Source: Frigoribacterium sp. Leaf263 (GTDB lineage: Bacteria > Actinomycetota > Actinomycetes > Actinomycetales > Microbacteriaceae). From it: a stretch of DNA of 64,000 bases. Shown piece by piece: positions 1 through 11,909 of this stretch. A model generated the notes under the pieces. The model had not been told where the DNA came from, searched no databases, and worked only from the letters and a program-made list of their open reading frames with translations. Location: positions 782,370-846,369 of the forward strand of contig NZ_LMMO01000001.1 in the NCBI RefSeq assembly GCF_001422285.1, read 5' to 3'. The position numbers and the translations under genes are program-made. The stretch's first letter is position 1. Every line of letters starts with the position of its first letter.

Positions 1-1
1 G

Positions 2-1444
2 AAGATCGGCACGCTCGCCCAGTTCGACGAGATGATCACGGCGCTGCACGGCGCGGGCATCAAGGTGATCGTCGACCTCGTGCCGAACCACTCCTCCGAC
101 CGGCACGTCTGGTTCCAGGAGGCTCTGGCGGCGCCCGCCGGATCGCCGGCCCGCGCCCGCTACATCTTCCGAGACGGTCTCGGCGAGAGCGGCGAGCTGC
201 CGCCGTCGGACTGGACCTCGATCTTCGGCGGCCCGGCCTGGACGCGCGTCGCCGATGGTCAGTGGTACCTGCACTCGTTCGCGAGCGAGCAGCCCGACTG
301 GGACTGGGACAACGACGAGGTGCGCGAGGACTTCCTGACGACGCTGCGGTTCTGGTCGGATCGCGGGGTCGACGGGTTCCGCGTGGACGTCGCGCACGGT
401 CTCGCGAAGAGCCTGCCCGAGGTGCTGCCCTCGAAGGCCGAGCTCGACGCCCTGCCGAAGGCCGACGGCGACCACCCCCTGTGGGACCGCGACGCCGTGC
501 ACGAGATCTACGCCACCTGGCGCGAGGTCTTCGACTCGTACGACCCGCCCCGCACGGCCGTGGCCGAGGCCTGGGTCGAGCCCGCCCGTCGTGCGAAGTA
601 CGCCAGCGCGTCGGGTCTCGGTCAGGCGTTCAACTTCGACCTGCTCGAGGCGGACTTCGACGCCGAGTCGTTCCACGACATCATCACGTTCAACCTCAAG
701 GCCGCCGAGGAGTCCGGGTCGTCGACCACCTGGGTCTTCTCAAACCACGACGTGGTGCGGCACCCGACCCGCTACGGGCTGCCCCCGCTGGCGGGCCGTG
801 AGATCAAGCAGGGCGCCGAGTGGCTGCTCGCCGGGGGCGACGCGTCCGAGGTCGACGCCGAGCGCGGACTCCGTCGCGCGCGCGCCGCGTCGCTCTTCAT
901 GCTCGGCCTGCCGGGCTCGGCGTACATCTACCAGGGCGAGGAGCTCGGGCTGCCCGAGGTCGGCGACATCCCCGAGGCGCAGCGCCAGGACCCGGCGTTC
1001 TTCCGCAACCCGGGCGTCGACGTCGGTCGTGACGGCTGCCGCGTGCCGCTGCCGTGGGAGCGCTCGGGCGAGTCGTTCGGCTTCGGCCCCGGCCCGGCGC
1101 ACCTGCCGCAGCCGGCGTGGTTCGGCGACTTCTCGGTCGAGGCCGAAGACGACGACCCGGCCTCGACGCTCTCCCTCTATCGCGCGGCGCTCGCGGCGCG
1201 ACGCGAGCTGCAGACCGACGAGACCCTGACCTGGGAGGCGGTGGCCGACACGGGCGCCGTGGCCGGGGCCGAGCCGCAGGTGCTGCACTTCTCCCGCCCC
1301 GGCGGCTGGCACGTGGTCTGCAACTTCGGACCGACCCCGGTGGCGCTGCCCGCCGGCGAGGTGCTCGTCGCGAGCGGTCCGCTCGGCGAGGCCGGCTCCG
1401 ACTCGGTGCTGCCGGGCGAGACGGCGGTCTGGCTGCGGGCGTAG
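2..1444 (+). CDS. GH13 alpha-glucosidase family enzyme, 5' end outside the window
   Basis: The frame is open from base 2, so the N-terminus (including the start of the TIM barrel) lies upstream. The visible part begins at the GTLAQFDEMI helix and the strand IKVIVDLVPNHSSD, a typical alpha-glucosidase/oligo-1,6-glucosidase signature. The three catalytic carboxylates are visible: the nucleophile Asp in DGFRVDVAHG, the acid/base Glu in AVAEAWVEP, and the Asp in VFSNHDVVRH. A beta-sandwich C-domain follows. Known family members hydrolyse terminal alpha-glucosidic bonds of maltose, isomaltose or related oligosaccharides; the exact substrate cannot be read here. Two hairpins follow the stop codon. 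Confidence 0.9.
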   Translation, partial: KIGTLAQFDEMITALHGAGIKVIVDLVPNHSSDRHVWFQEALAAPAGSPARARYIFRDGLGESGELPPSDWTSIFGGPAWTRVADGQWYLHSFASEQPDWDWDNDEVREDFLTTLRFWSDRGVDGFRVDVAHGLAKSLPEVLPSKAELDALPKADGDHPLWDRDAVHEIYATWREVFDSYDPPRTAVAEAWVEPARRAKYASASGLGQAFNFDLLEADFDAESFHDIITFNLKAAEESGSSTTWVFSNHDVVRHPTRYGLPPLAGREIKQGAEWLLAGGDASEVDAERGLRRARAASLFMLGLPGSAYIYQGEELGLPEVGDIPEAQRQDPAFFRNPGVDVGRDGCRVPLPWERSGESFGFGPGPAHLPQPAWFGDFSVEAEDDDPASTLSLYRAALAARRELQTDETLTWEAVADTGAVAGAEPQVLHFSRPGGWHVVCNFGPTPVALPAGEVLVASGPLGEAGSDSVLPGETAVWLRA

Positions 1445-1482
1445 TCGCACCGCGCCTCCTCGGCGTCGCTCGGGCCAAGGGC

Positions 1483-1511
1483 CGTCCCGGTGAGTAACCA
1501 GCTCACCGGGA
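1483..1511 (+). terminator. Hairpin 38 nt after the glucosidase
   Basis: An 11-bp perfect stem (GTCCCGGTGAG with CTCACCGGGAC) closes a 7-nt loop. It has no T run, as is usual for high-GC actinobacterial terminators. It lies just downstream of the GH13 stop codon. Confidence 0.6.
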
Positions 1512-1553
1512 CGACCGGGTCCCACACGGCGGCCCGAACCGGCACGTATGAGT

Positions 1554-1591
1554 GCCCTGCGGTGCCGGGATCAGGGGCGGCACCGCAGGGC
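1554..1591. terminator. Second hairpin, 14-bp perfect stem
   Basis: The arms 1554-1567 and 1578-1591 (GCCCTGCGGTGCCG and its complement) enclose a 10-nt loop. It is probably a back-up terminator of the GH13 gene or a bidirectional insulator in front of the tRNA gene. Confidence 0.55.
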
Positions 1592-1905
1592 GTCGGTGCG
1601 CCGTCCACGATGACGGCGAGAGTGCCCGCAGAGCGACGTCTTCGGGGGCGTCGCCCAGGTCGGGGGGCGACCGGGCACGGCGACGTCCGCTGGTCGAGAC
1701 CCATGCGCCGGGGGGAGCGCGATCCGTGCTGTCGGATCAGGTGTGCCTCGGCCGTCGCCGGCGTCAAGGGGTACTCTATGGGTCCGCATATGGGGGGACA
1801 AGCCCGATCGTGTCCCCCGAGCGGGGGGTCGTCGGGTGAACCTGCCGCCTGTCGCGGGTGAGACCCGCGCCGTTCCGGGGCTGTGGGATGGCCGAGGAGG
1901 CGCGG
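1592..1905. other. Spacer without recognisable gene
   Basis: I found no open frame with the third-position G/C bias of neighbouring genes on either strand. One copy of the dispersed CCGAGGAGGCGCGG element starts at 1891. G runs such as 1794-1799 and 1824-1829 are present but form no obvious regulatory structure. Confidence 0.5.
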
Positions 1906-1934
1906 TTCGCTTCGCCCCCGACTCCGGGTATGCT
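1906..1934 (+). promoter_or_regulatory. Promoter of tRNA-Ser
   Basis: TTCGCT (1906-1911) and TATGCT (1929-1934) are separated by 17 bp. This places the start about 25 nt before the mature tRNA 5' end. Confidence 0.5.
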
Positions 1935-1965
1935 TGTCGAGCGCGTTCGCTCTGCGACGCGTGAT

Positions 1966-2055
1966 GGAGCCGTCGCATAGTTCGGCCTAGTGCACCACCC
2001 TGCTAAGGTGGAGTTCCCTTTGTGGGAACCGTGGGTTCAAATCCCACCGGCTCCG
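1966..2055 (+). tRNA. tRNA-Ser (anticodon GCU)
   Basis: The acceptor stem GGAGCCG (1966-1972) pairs with CGGCTCC (2048-2054), followed by discriminator G. The anticodon loop CTGCTAA sits between CCACC and GGTGG. A long variable arm (GTTCCC with GGGAAC) and the T-arm GTGGGTTCAAATCCCAC complete a class II serine tRNA of 90 nt. CCA is not encoded. Confidence 0.95.
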
Positions 2056-2057
2056 CT

Positions 2058-2102
2058 GGACCCCGTTGAGTTGTGATCTCGCCAGATCAGTTCACGGGGT
2101 CC
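2058..2102 (+). terminator. Terminator after tRNA-Ser
   Basis: The outer arms GGACCCCGT (2058-2066) and ACGGGGTCC (2094-2102) enclose a second perfect stem TGATCT/AGATCA with a CGCC tetraloop. It starts 3 nt after the tRNA. Confidence 0.8.
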
Positions 2103-2165
2103 TTCGCTTTGACAGGCATCGTCGGCTCGTCCGCGGGGTGAGCGCCGAGGTGCGATGCTGGCCGC

Positions 2166-4727
2166 ATGACGCACGGTCGGTTGAGGGTGCTGCTCGGGGC
2201 CGCGCCCGGGGTGGGCAAGACGTACACGATGCTCGAAGAGGGCGCCCGGCTCGCGGCCGAGGGCAAGGACGTCGTCGTCGCCGTCGTCGAGACGCACGGG
2301 CGGGCGGCCACCGCCGCCGTGATCGGCGACCTCGAGATCGTGCCGCGCAGCATCCGCACGCACCGCGGGGTCGTGCTCGACGAGATGGATCTCGAGGCCG
2401 TGCTCGCGCGCCGCCCCCAGCTGGCCCTCGTCGACGAGCTCGCGCACACCAACGCCCCCGGCTCGACGAACGCCAAGCGCTGGCACGACGTGCAGGCGCT
2501 CCTCGACGCGGGCATCGACGTCGTGTCGACGGTCAACGTGCAGCACATCGAATCGCTCGGCGACGTCGTGGAGGAGATCACGGGCGCCCGTCAGCGCGAG
2601 ACCGTGCCCGACGCCGTGCTGCGGGACGCCGACCAGGTGGAGGTCGTCGACCTCGCGCCGCAGGCGCTCCGCGACCGCCTCGCCGCCGGCGACGTCTACC
2701 CCGTCGACCGCATCGACGCCGCCCTCTCGAACTACTTCCGACTGGGCAACCTGACGGCCCTCCGCGAGCTCGCGCTGCTCTGGCTCGCCGACGAGGTCGA
2801 CAGCGCCCTGAGGGCCTACCGCGACGAGCACGGCATCGACAGCCACTGGGAGGCGCGCGAGCGCATCGTCGTCGGACTCACCGGGGGGCCCGAGGGCGAG
2901 ACGCTCATCCGCCGGGCGGCCCGCGTCGCCGCCCGGTCGTCGGGCGGCGAGCTCATCGCCGTCCACGTCAGCAGCCCCGACGGGCTGGCGCAGGGCGAGC
3001 CCGGGGCCCTCGCGGCCCAGCGCGCACTCGTCGAGAAGGCCGGTGGCACGTACCACCAGGTCGTCGGCTCGGACGTGCCCCGGGCGCTCGTCGACTTCGC
3101 TCGGGCCGCGAACGCCTCGCAGCTCGTGATCGGCGTCAGCCGACGCGGCCGGCTCGCCACCGCCATCAGCGGCCCCGGCATCGGCGCGACGGTGATCCGC
3201 GAGTCGGGTCGCATCGACGTCCACATCGTCACGCACTCGGCGGCGGGCGGTCGTTCGCGCCTGCCTCGTCTCGGCGGCGCCCTCTCGCCCCGTCGCGTCG
3301 TCGCCGGCTTCGTGCTCGCCCTCGCGGGCGGGCCGCTGCTCACCTGGCTGCTGACGAACAACCGGACGGAGGACGGCATCGCCGGCGACGTCCTCCTCCT
3401 GCAGCTGCTCGTGCTCGTCGTCGCGGTGACCGGCGGTCTCTGGCCGGCGCTGTTCGCCGGGCTGCTGTCGGGCATCATCCTCGACGTCTACTTCATCGCC
3501 CCGATCTACAGCCTCACCATCGCCCAGCCGCTGCATCTGCTGGCACTCGTGCTCTACCTCGTCAACGCGACGCTGGTCAGCTGGGTGGTCGACCAGGCGG
3601 CACGGCGGTCGCGGGCCGCCGCCCGGGCGCTCGCCGAGACCGAGCTGCTCGCGACCATCGCGGGCAGCGTCATCCGCGGCGAGGGAGCCCTGCAGGCCGT
3701 CATCACGCGCACCCGCGAGGCCTTCGGGCTCAGCCGCGTCCGCATCGTGACCGACACGGGCTCGGGGGAGCGCGAGCTGCAGAGCACCGGGCAGGAGGCG
3801 GTGGCCGGCCCGGTCACGCGCCTCCCGGTGGGCGACGGCACCGCTCTCGAGGTGACGGGCGACGTCACCGCGGCCGACCGTCGTCTGCTCGGCGTCGTCG
3901 CCGCGCAGGTCGAGGCCGCCCTCGAGCACTCCGCCCTCAGCCGCACGGCCGGCGAGGTCGGGCCGCTGGCCGAGGTCGACCGGATGCGCAGCGCGCTGCT
4001 CGCCGCGGTGGGACACGATCTGCGTAGGCCCCTCGCGGCGGCGACCGCGGCCGTCAGCGGGCTGCGTCAGAGCGACGTGCGCTGGAGCGACGCCGACCGC
4101 GACGAGCTGCTGTCGACCGCGCACGAGAGCCTCGACTCGCTCTCGACGCTCGTCACGAACCTGCTCGACGTCAGCCGCGTGCAGGCGGGTGCCCTGGCCG
4201 TCACCCCCGCCGACGTCGACGTCGACGAGGTCGTCATGGGGGCGCTCGACGAGCTGGGTCTCGGACCCGACGACGTCGAGCTCTCGCTGCGGACGGCCGT
4301 GCCGGCGGTCCGGGCCGACGCCGTGCTGCTGCAGCGCGTGCTGGTGAACCTGCTCGACAACGCCCTGCGCTACTCGCCGACGGGGGAGCGGGCGCGGATC
4401 TCGTCGAGCGTGTTCGGAGGCCGCGTCGAGATCCGCGTGGTCGACCGGGGGCCCGGGGTGCCCGCCGATCGACGGGACGAGATCATGGTGGCGTTCCAGC
4501 GGCTCGGCGACACCGACAACGCGACCGGGCTCGGTCTCGGACTCGCGCTGAGCAAGGGGTTCGTCGAGGCGATGGGCGGCACGCTCGCGCTCGACGACAC
4601 CCCCGGGGGCGGTCTCACGATGGTCGTCTCGCTCGCCGCGGTCGATCGCGATCCTCACGGAATCCCTACGCCGGAGGCGCGTGCCGAGTCGGTCGCGTCG
4701 GCTACGGTCGGCGAGGAGGCACCGTGA
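2166..4727 (+). CDS. kdpD: KdpD-type osmosensitive K+ sensor histidine kinase
   Basis: This 853-residue protein has all KdpD parts in order. The N-terminal KdpD domain carries Walker A GAAPGVGKT at residues 11-19 and the LALVDELAHTNAPGS motif. A USP-like domain follows (about 230-360), then four closely packed membrane segments (about 378-480), a GAF-like region, a HisKA domain with H617 in HDLRRPLAA, and an HATPase domain with its GLGLGLAL box near residue 790. The protein senses K+ limitation or osmotic stress and phosphorylates KdpE. Oddly, no kdpFABC is present; the upstream neighbour is a glucosidase. A GATGCT hexamer 8 nt before the ATG suggests leaderless transcription. The stop overlaps kdpE by 4 bp. 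Confidence 0.93.
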   Translation: MTHGRLRVLLGAAPGVGKTYTMLEEGARLAAEGKDVVVAVVETHGRAATAAVIGDLEIVPRSIRTHRGVVLDEMDLEAVLARRPQLALVDELAHTNAPGSTNAKRWHDVQALLDAGIDVVSTVNVQHIESLGDVVEEITGARQRETVPDAVLRDADQVEVVDLAPQALRDRLAAGDVYPVDRIDAALSNYFRLGNLTALRELALLWLADEVDSALRAYRDEHGIDSHWEARERIVVGLTGGPEGETLIRRAARVAARSSGGELIAVHVSSPDGLAQGEPGALAAQRALVEKAGGTYHQVVGSDVPRALVDFARAANASQLVIGVSRRGRLATAISGPGIGATVIRESGRIDVHIVTHSAAGGRSRLPRLGGALSPRRVVAGFVLALAGGPLLTWLLTNNRTEDGIAGDVLLLQLLVLVVAVTGGLWPALFAGLLSGIILDVYFIAPIYSLTIAQPLHLLALVLYLVNATLVSWVVDQAARRSRAAARALAETELLATIAGSVIRGEGALQAVITRTREAFGLSRVRIVTDTGSGERELQSTGQEAVAGPVTRLPVGDGTALEVTGDVTAADRRLLGVVAAQVEAALEHSALSRTAGEVGPLAEVDRMRSALLAAVGHDLRRPLAAATAAVSGLRQSDVRWSDADRDELLSTAHESLDSLSTLVTNLLDVSRVQAGALAVTPADVDVDEVVMGALDELGLGPDDVELSLRTAVPAVRADAVLLQRVLVNLLDNALRYSPTGERARISSSVFGGRVEIRVVDRGPGVPADRRDEIMVAFQRLGDTDNATGLGLGLALSKGFVEAMGGTLALDDTPGGGLTMVVSLAAVDRDPHGIPTPEARAESVASATVGEEAP

Positions 4728-5449
4728 AGATCCTGATCGCCGACGACGACCCGCAGATCCTGCGTGCGCTGAAGGTCACCCTCGGCGCGCGCGGCTACGA
4801 GATCGTGACGGCCGGCGACGGTCGCACCGCCCTCGACCTGGCGGCCACGGAGCACCCCGACCTCGTGATGCTCGACCTCGGGATGCCTCGACTCGACGGC
4901 GTCGAGGTCATCGCCGGGCTGCGCGGCTGGTCGACGGTGCCCATCCTGGTGGTGTCGGGCCGAACCGACGCGGCCGACAAGGTCGAGGCGCTCGACGCCG
5001 GCGCCGACGACTACGTCACCAAGCCGTTCGCGATGGAGGAGCTGCTGGCGCGCATCCGCGCCCAGACCCGCCGTCTGCCCTCGGGAGCCGACGACGAGCA
5101 GCCCGTGACGACGTTCGGCGACGTGCGCGTCGACCTGTCGGCGAAGACGGTCGAGCGGGGCGCCGTGCGCGAGCCCGTGCGGCTGACTCCCACGGAGTGG
5201 AAGATCGTCGAGCTGCTGCTGCACAGCCCCGGCAAGCTGATCACGCGCGAGACGATCCTCACCCAGGTCTGGGGCCCCTTCCATGCGAAGGACACCGGCT
5301 ACCTCCGCCTCTACTTCGCCCAGCTGCGCAAGAAGCTCGAACCCGTGCCGGCCTCGCCCCGGTACCTCGTGACCGTGCTCGGCATGGGGTACCGCTTCGA
5401 GCCGGATGAGCCCGCCGGGCCGGTCGACCCGGCTGCGGTCGAGGGCTGA
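4724..5449 (+). CDS. kdpE: KdpE-type OmpR-family response regulator
   Basis: It starts with GTG inside the kdpD stop (GTGA overlap), so the two are co-translated. The 241 residues comprise a receiver domain with acidic residues D7-D9, the phospho-acceptor D51 in MLDLGMP and the conserved Lys in VTKPF, followed by an OmpR/PhoB winged helix (about 130-230) with LTPTEWKIVELL. It is the partner of the KdpD above. Its classical target kdpFABC is not in the window, so the local candidate target is the APC transporter at 6186 (inference). Confidence 0.93.
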   Translation: MKILIADDDPQILRALKVTLGARGYEIVTAGDGRTALDLAATEHPDLVMLDLGMPRLDGVEVIAGLRGWSTVPILVVSGRTDAADKVEALDAGADDYVTKPFAMEELLARIRAQTRRLPSGADDEQPVTTFGDVRVDLSAKTVERGAVREPVRLTPTEWKIVELLLHSPGKLITRETILTQVWGPFHAKDTGYLRLYFAQLRKKLEPVPASPRYLVTVLGMGYRFEPDEPAGPVDPAAVEG

Positions 5450-5487
5450 TACCGCGCCGACCCTCCTGGGCACCCCGTCAGGACCCA

Positions 5488-5988
5488 TCACTCGTCCGGA
5501 GGCGGCGATGGCGTCGTCGGAGCGGTCAGCGGCACCTCGATCGTCTCGATCTGCACGGTCGCACCGCCGCGTGCACACGCCGCCGCCACGGCATCCAGAC
5601 CGTTTCTGAACGAGTCGACGGCGTCCGCCTGGGCTCGGACACCCAGCCCACCGCCGGACCAGGCCGTCACCAGGTTGCGGTCGAGAGTCCGGATGGACTC
5701 GACGACGGCGGCGGACGGTCGTGTCGGTCCCCCGACCAGGTCGTTCCAGTCCTGGCGGAGGGCGTCGCGGGCTGCGAGCGCGTCGTGCCGTCCCTCGGAC
5801 GCGTCGAGCCTCTGATCCGCCGGCCGCGCACCACCGCGGCGGTCGACGTAGTCGTGCCAGGCGGCCGCGAACGGCTGACAGAAGTCGGCCCCTGCGCGAG
5901 GCTCCGAGGTGGAGCACCCCGCGAACGGCAGCGCCGCCGCCATGCCGACAACGACCGCTAGACGACGGCGCCGGGGCTGGTGCGTCAC
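5488..5988 (-). CDS. Putative lipoprotein, unknown function
   Basis: This 166-residue protein starts with GTG. It has an Arg-rich n-region (RRRR), a hydrophobic stretch and a lipobox LPFAGC, so it is probably anchored outside the membrane. The mature part is rich in Ala, Asp and Arg and has no domain I recognise; the C-terminus is a Pro/Ser/Thr tail. It converges on kdpE with 38 bp between stop codons and is divergent from the transporter at 6186. Confidence 0.7.
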   Translation of the reverse strand: MTHQPRRRRLAVVVGMAAALPFAGCSTSEPRAGADFCQPFAAAWHDYVDRRGGARPADQRLDASEGRHDALAARDALRQDWNDLVGGPTRPSAAVVESIRTLDRNLVTAWSGGGLGVRAQADAVDSFRNGLDAVAAACARGGATVQIETIEVPLTAPTTPSPPPDE

Positions 5989-6185
5989 GAAGGTCGAATT
6001 CGGCCACCGGGTGAGGTCTCGACTCCAGATGCGCTTGCGTCATGCTATCGGGTGTCATGTCAGCGGGAGGTTCGGGCCTGGGGCGAGAATCCTTACGGTT
6101 TCCTCGCGCTTTTGGGGGCTGGCGCTGTCGCTCGCCCGCATAGCCTGACGGAGCGTCCGCCGAGGGCGCGATCGAGAGGTCCGCC

Positions 6186-8177
<1,992 letters not shown>

Positions 8178-8345
8178 CCTGCGCGTCCTGCGGCGCGAGT
8201 CCTGACCCGCGCGACCTGCGTCCTGCGCCGCGCCTCCTCGGTCGCGCGTCCTGACCCGCGCCCTCTGGCCTGGGCGTCCTGCGTCCTGACCCGCGCCTCC
8301 TGGCCTGCGCGTCTGAGTCGCACCTCCTGACCCGCGCCTCCTCGG
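8178..8345. repeat. Cluster of degenerate copies of the dispersed element
   Basis: The spacer between the transporter and glgX consists largely of variants of GTCCTGACCCGCGCCTCC. Three exact CGCGCCTCC copies start at 8229, 8292 and 8333, with degenerate neighbours such as GTCCTGACCCGCGCGACC and GTCCTGACCCGCGCCCTC. No coding frame is convincing. It looks like local duplication and decay of the genome-dispersed 14-mer. Confidence 0.65.
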
Positions 8346-8386
8346 CTGGGGCGCGGACGGGGTACGCCGGCGCCGGCGCGCTCAGC

Positions 8387-8417
8387 TTGGCCCTCGCGCT
8401 CGCGGCTGCTGTACATC
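8387..8417 (+). promoter_or_regulatory. Putative glgX promoter, leaderless transcript
   Basis: TTGGCC (8387-8392) and TACATC (8412-8417) are 19 bp apart. The ATG at 8425 is only 7 nt beyond the -10-like hexamer and has no Shine-Dalgarno sequence, so the transcript probably begins at or next to the start codon. Confidence 0.4.
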
Positions 8418-8424
8418 TAGAGAA

Positions 8425-10473
<2,049 letters not shown>

Positions 10474-10535
10474 GCGGTCTCGACCCGAGCCTCCCGGCCC
10501 CTTGCGGTCGGGAGCCCGGGCAGGCGCGCCCATGC

Positions 10536-10626
10536 GCGTGCCGCGTGCCGCGTGCTGCGTGCTGCGTCCCGCATGCTGCGTGCCGAGTGCCGAGTGCCGA
10601 GTGCCGAGTGCCGAGTGCCGCGTGCC
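10536..10626. repeat. Thirteen tandem heptamers (GCGTGCC/GAGTGCC)
   Basis: From 10536 the sequence is an uninterrupted 7-bp tandem array of exactly 91 bp. There are six variants of GCGTGCC/GCGTGCT, a seventh GCGTGCC, five identical GAGTGCC units (10585-10619) and a closing GCGTGCC. It lies in the noncoding spacer after glgX. The identical central block implies recent slippage. Confidence 0.9.
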
Positions 10627-10633
10627 GGGCGTC

Positions 10634-11415
10634 GGCAACTCCTGAACTTCGGCGTCGGTCCCGCCGGGGCGGCCACGCGGACCGTCGCTCGGGTGCAGGA
10701 GTCAGGAGTTGTCGCCGGTCGCGGCGATGCGCCGACATCGCCCAACGTGGGCCTGAGGCGGGTGTCGCCAACTCCTGTGAATCGGCGTCGGTTCCGCTGG
10801 TTCTGCCCCTTGAGCGTCGCTTGGGTGCAGGAGTCAGGAGTTGCCACCAGGCCAGGCCCGTCCCGTTCCGGCCCGGCCCGGTTGGCTCGGCAAGGTCCGG
10901 CGTCGCCCCGAGAGGGGTGGGTCCGCGCGTCGGCGTGCGTCGTGTGCGCGGGCGGGCGTCGGCAACTCCTGCATTTCGGCGTCGGTTTCGCTGGTTCGGC
11001 CTCGCTCAGCGTCGGCCGGGTGCAGGAGGCAGGAGTTGCCGCCAGGCCAGGCCAGGCCCGTCCCGGGGGTGCGTCGTGTGCGCGGGCGGGCGTCGGTAAC
11101 TCCTGCATTTCGGCGTCGGTTCCGCTGGTCCGGCCTCGCTCGCCGTCGGTCGGGTGCAGGAAGCAGGAGTTGCCGACACGGCCCGTCCCGTCCCGACACG
11201 GCTCGGCCCGGCGCGGCTCGGCCCGGCAAGGCTCGGCGCAGTCCGGCTCGGGCCGGGCCGGTTCGGCAAGGTCCGGCGTCGCCGCGGAGGGGTGGGCCCG
11301 CCGCGTCGGCGCTCATCGCGTGCGCGGGAGGGTGTCGGCAACTCCTGCACTGGGCGTCGGTCAGCTGGTTCAGCGCCCGCTGCGCGTCGCTCGGGTGCAT
11401 GAGGCAGGAGTTGCC
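10634..11415. repeat. Five large imperfect dyads ending in GGCAACTCCTG...CAGGAGTTGCC
   Basis: Units lie at 10634-10715, 10767-10845, 10961-11040, 11095-11174 and 11337-11415. Each is about 80 bp, opens with GGCAACTCCTG, has a conserved core resembling CGGCGTCGGTTCCGCTGG, and closes with GGTGCAGGAGNCAGGAGTTGCC, so each can fold into a long cruciform or hairpin. The linkers share direct repeats such as GTGCGTCGTGTGCGCG (10937 and 11069) and GGCCCG-rich stretches. Frames crossing the array lack the codon bias of real genes. It resembles a REP/BIME-type array. No transposase is nearby. Confidence 0.85.
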
Positions 11416-11440
11416 GACGCCAGCTGGCGCCGCCGCGGAT

Positions 11441-11512
11441 GCCGGCGACGCCGCAGACGCCGCAGATGCCGATGAGGCCGCACATGCCGCACACGCCGCC
11501 GACGGCGCAGAC
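11441..11512. repeat. Eight tandem nonamers (GCCGCAGAC-like)
   Basis: Eight 9-bp units run from 11441 to 11512 (for example GCCGCAGAC, GCCGCAGAT, GCCGATGAG, GCCGCACAT, GCCGCACAC). They lie directly before the terminator of the minus-strand gene at 11563. The period is a multiple of three, but no start codon with a ribosome site or sustained codon bias supports a gene. Confidence 0.75.
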
Positions 11513-11513
11513 G

Positions 11514-11553
11514 CCGAGGGCCCGCTGCGCCGAACGGCGGAGCGGGCCCTCGG
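11514..11553 (-). terminator. Terminator of the 11563-11909 mini-operon
   Basis: A 13-bp perfect stem (CCGAGGGCCCGCT with AGCGGGCCCTCGG) closes a 14-nt loop, 9 bp after the stop codon of the gene at 11563. Confidence 0.8.
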
Positions 11554-11562
11554 CGGAGCGGA

Positions 11563-11814
11563 TCAGGCGGAGGCGAGCTGGCCGAGCGACCCGCGGAGGA
11601 AATCGGCGTACGTGGGCTCGACGACGGTCGTCGTCATCGGGGCCGCGGCGACCGGGCCGGCGGTGAGGCGGCGGCGCTTCGGATAGGCGGTGATGCGGAC
11701 GGCGGAGACACCGGGCTCGCGACGGTAGAAGCTGTCGCTCGACACATCGACGCGGGCGCGGATGTGGGCGACGAGCGACTCGTGCGAGAGGCGGGCGAGT
11801 GTCGCGGCGCTCAT
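11563..11814 (-). CDS. Small basic protein of unknown function (83 aa)
   Basis: I do not recognise this protein. The start is set by the ATGA overlap with the 32-codon gene upstream. From this ATG onward the frame has strong third-position G/C bias, whereas the longer frame upstream of it does not. The sequence has an N-terminal amphipathic stretch (ATLARLSHESLVAHIRARV), a basic centre with PKRRR, and a C-terminal EPTYADFLRGSLGQLASA segment. No membrane segment or Cys is present. A strong terminator follows. Confidence 0.65.
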   Translation of the reverse strand: MSAATLARLSHESLVAHIRARVDVSSDSFYRREPGVSAVRITAYPKRRRLTAGPVAAAPMTTTVVEPTYADFLRGSLGQLASA

Positions 11815-11909
11815 ACGGCGTCTTCCGCGAAGAGGGCGGCGAGGTCGAGCGGCTGGGTCTCGGCGAGGTCGAGAACGGCCGGCGAGGTGGAGTCGGTTGC
11901 AGAGAGCAT
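11811..11909 (-). CDS. Tiny ORF (32 aa) translationally coupled to the 83-aa gene
   Basis: This 33-codon frame has the codon bias of a real gene. The alternative longer frame over the same bases has A/T-rich third positions. Its stop TGA overlaps the ATG of the downstream gene. The product is acidic and Leu/Ala-rich (for example LDLAETQPLDLAALFAEDAV), with no Cys. It could be a leader peptide, a small regulator or a precursor peptide; nothing in the sequence decides. The Shine-Dalgarno sequence is weak. Confidence 0.5.
   Translation of the reverse strand: MLSATDSTSPAVLDLAETQPLDLAALFAEDAV

Noticed and set aside
1966-2102. Phage or island integration at tRNA-Ser
   Set aside because: No integrase and no repeat of the tRNA 3' end downstream; ordinary kdpDE follows.
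2037-4658. An 873-codon minus-strand frame opposite kdpD
   Set aside because: It is an antisense shadow: low-complexity Arg/Asp/Glu/Gly/His product, while kdpD on the plus strand shows all conserved motifs.
5989-6185. A c-di-AMP (ydaO-type) riboswitch before the APC transporter
   Set aside because: I looked for the conserved core and found only a short GCGAG/CTCGC hairpin, not the required architecture. A covariance-model search would settle it.
10552-11475. A 307-codon frame across the repeat array
   Set aside because: Translation simply follows the DNA repeats, with no start signal or codon bias.
10536-11512. A CRISPR array
   Set aside because: Repeats are 7, about 80 and 9 bp; there are no regular unique spacers of 30-40 bp and no cas genes.
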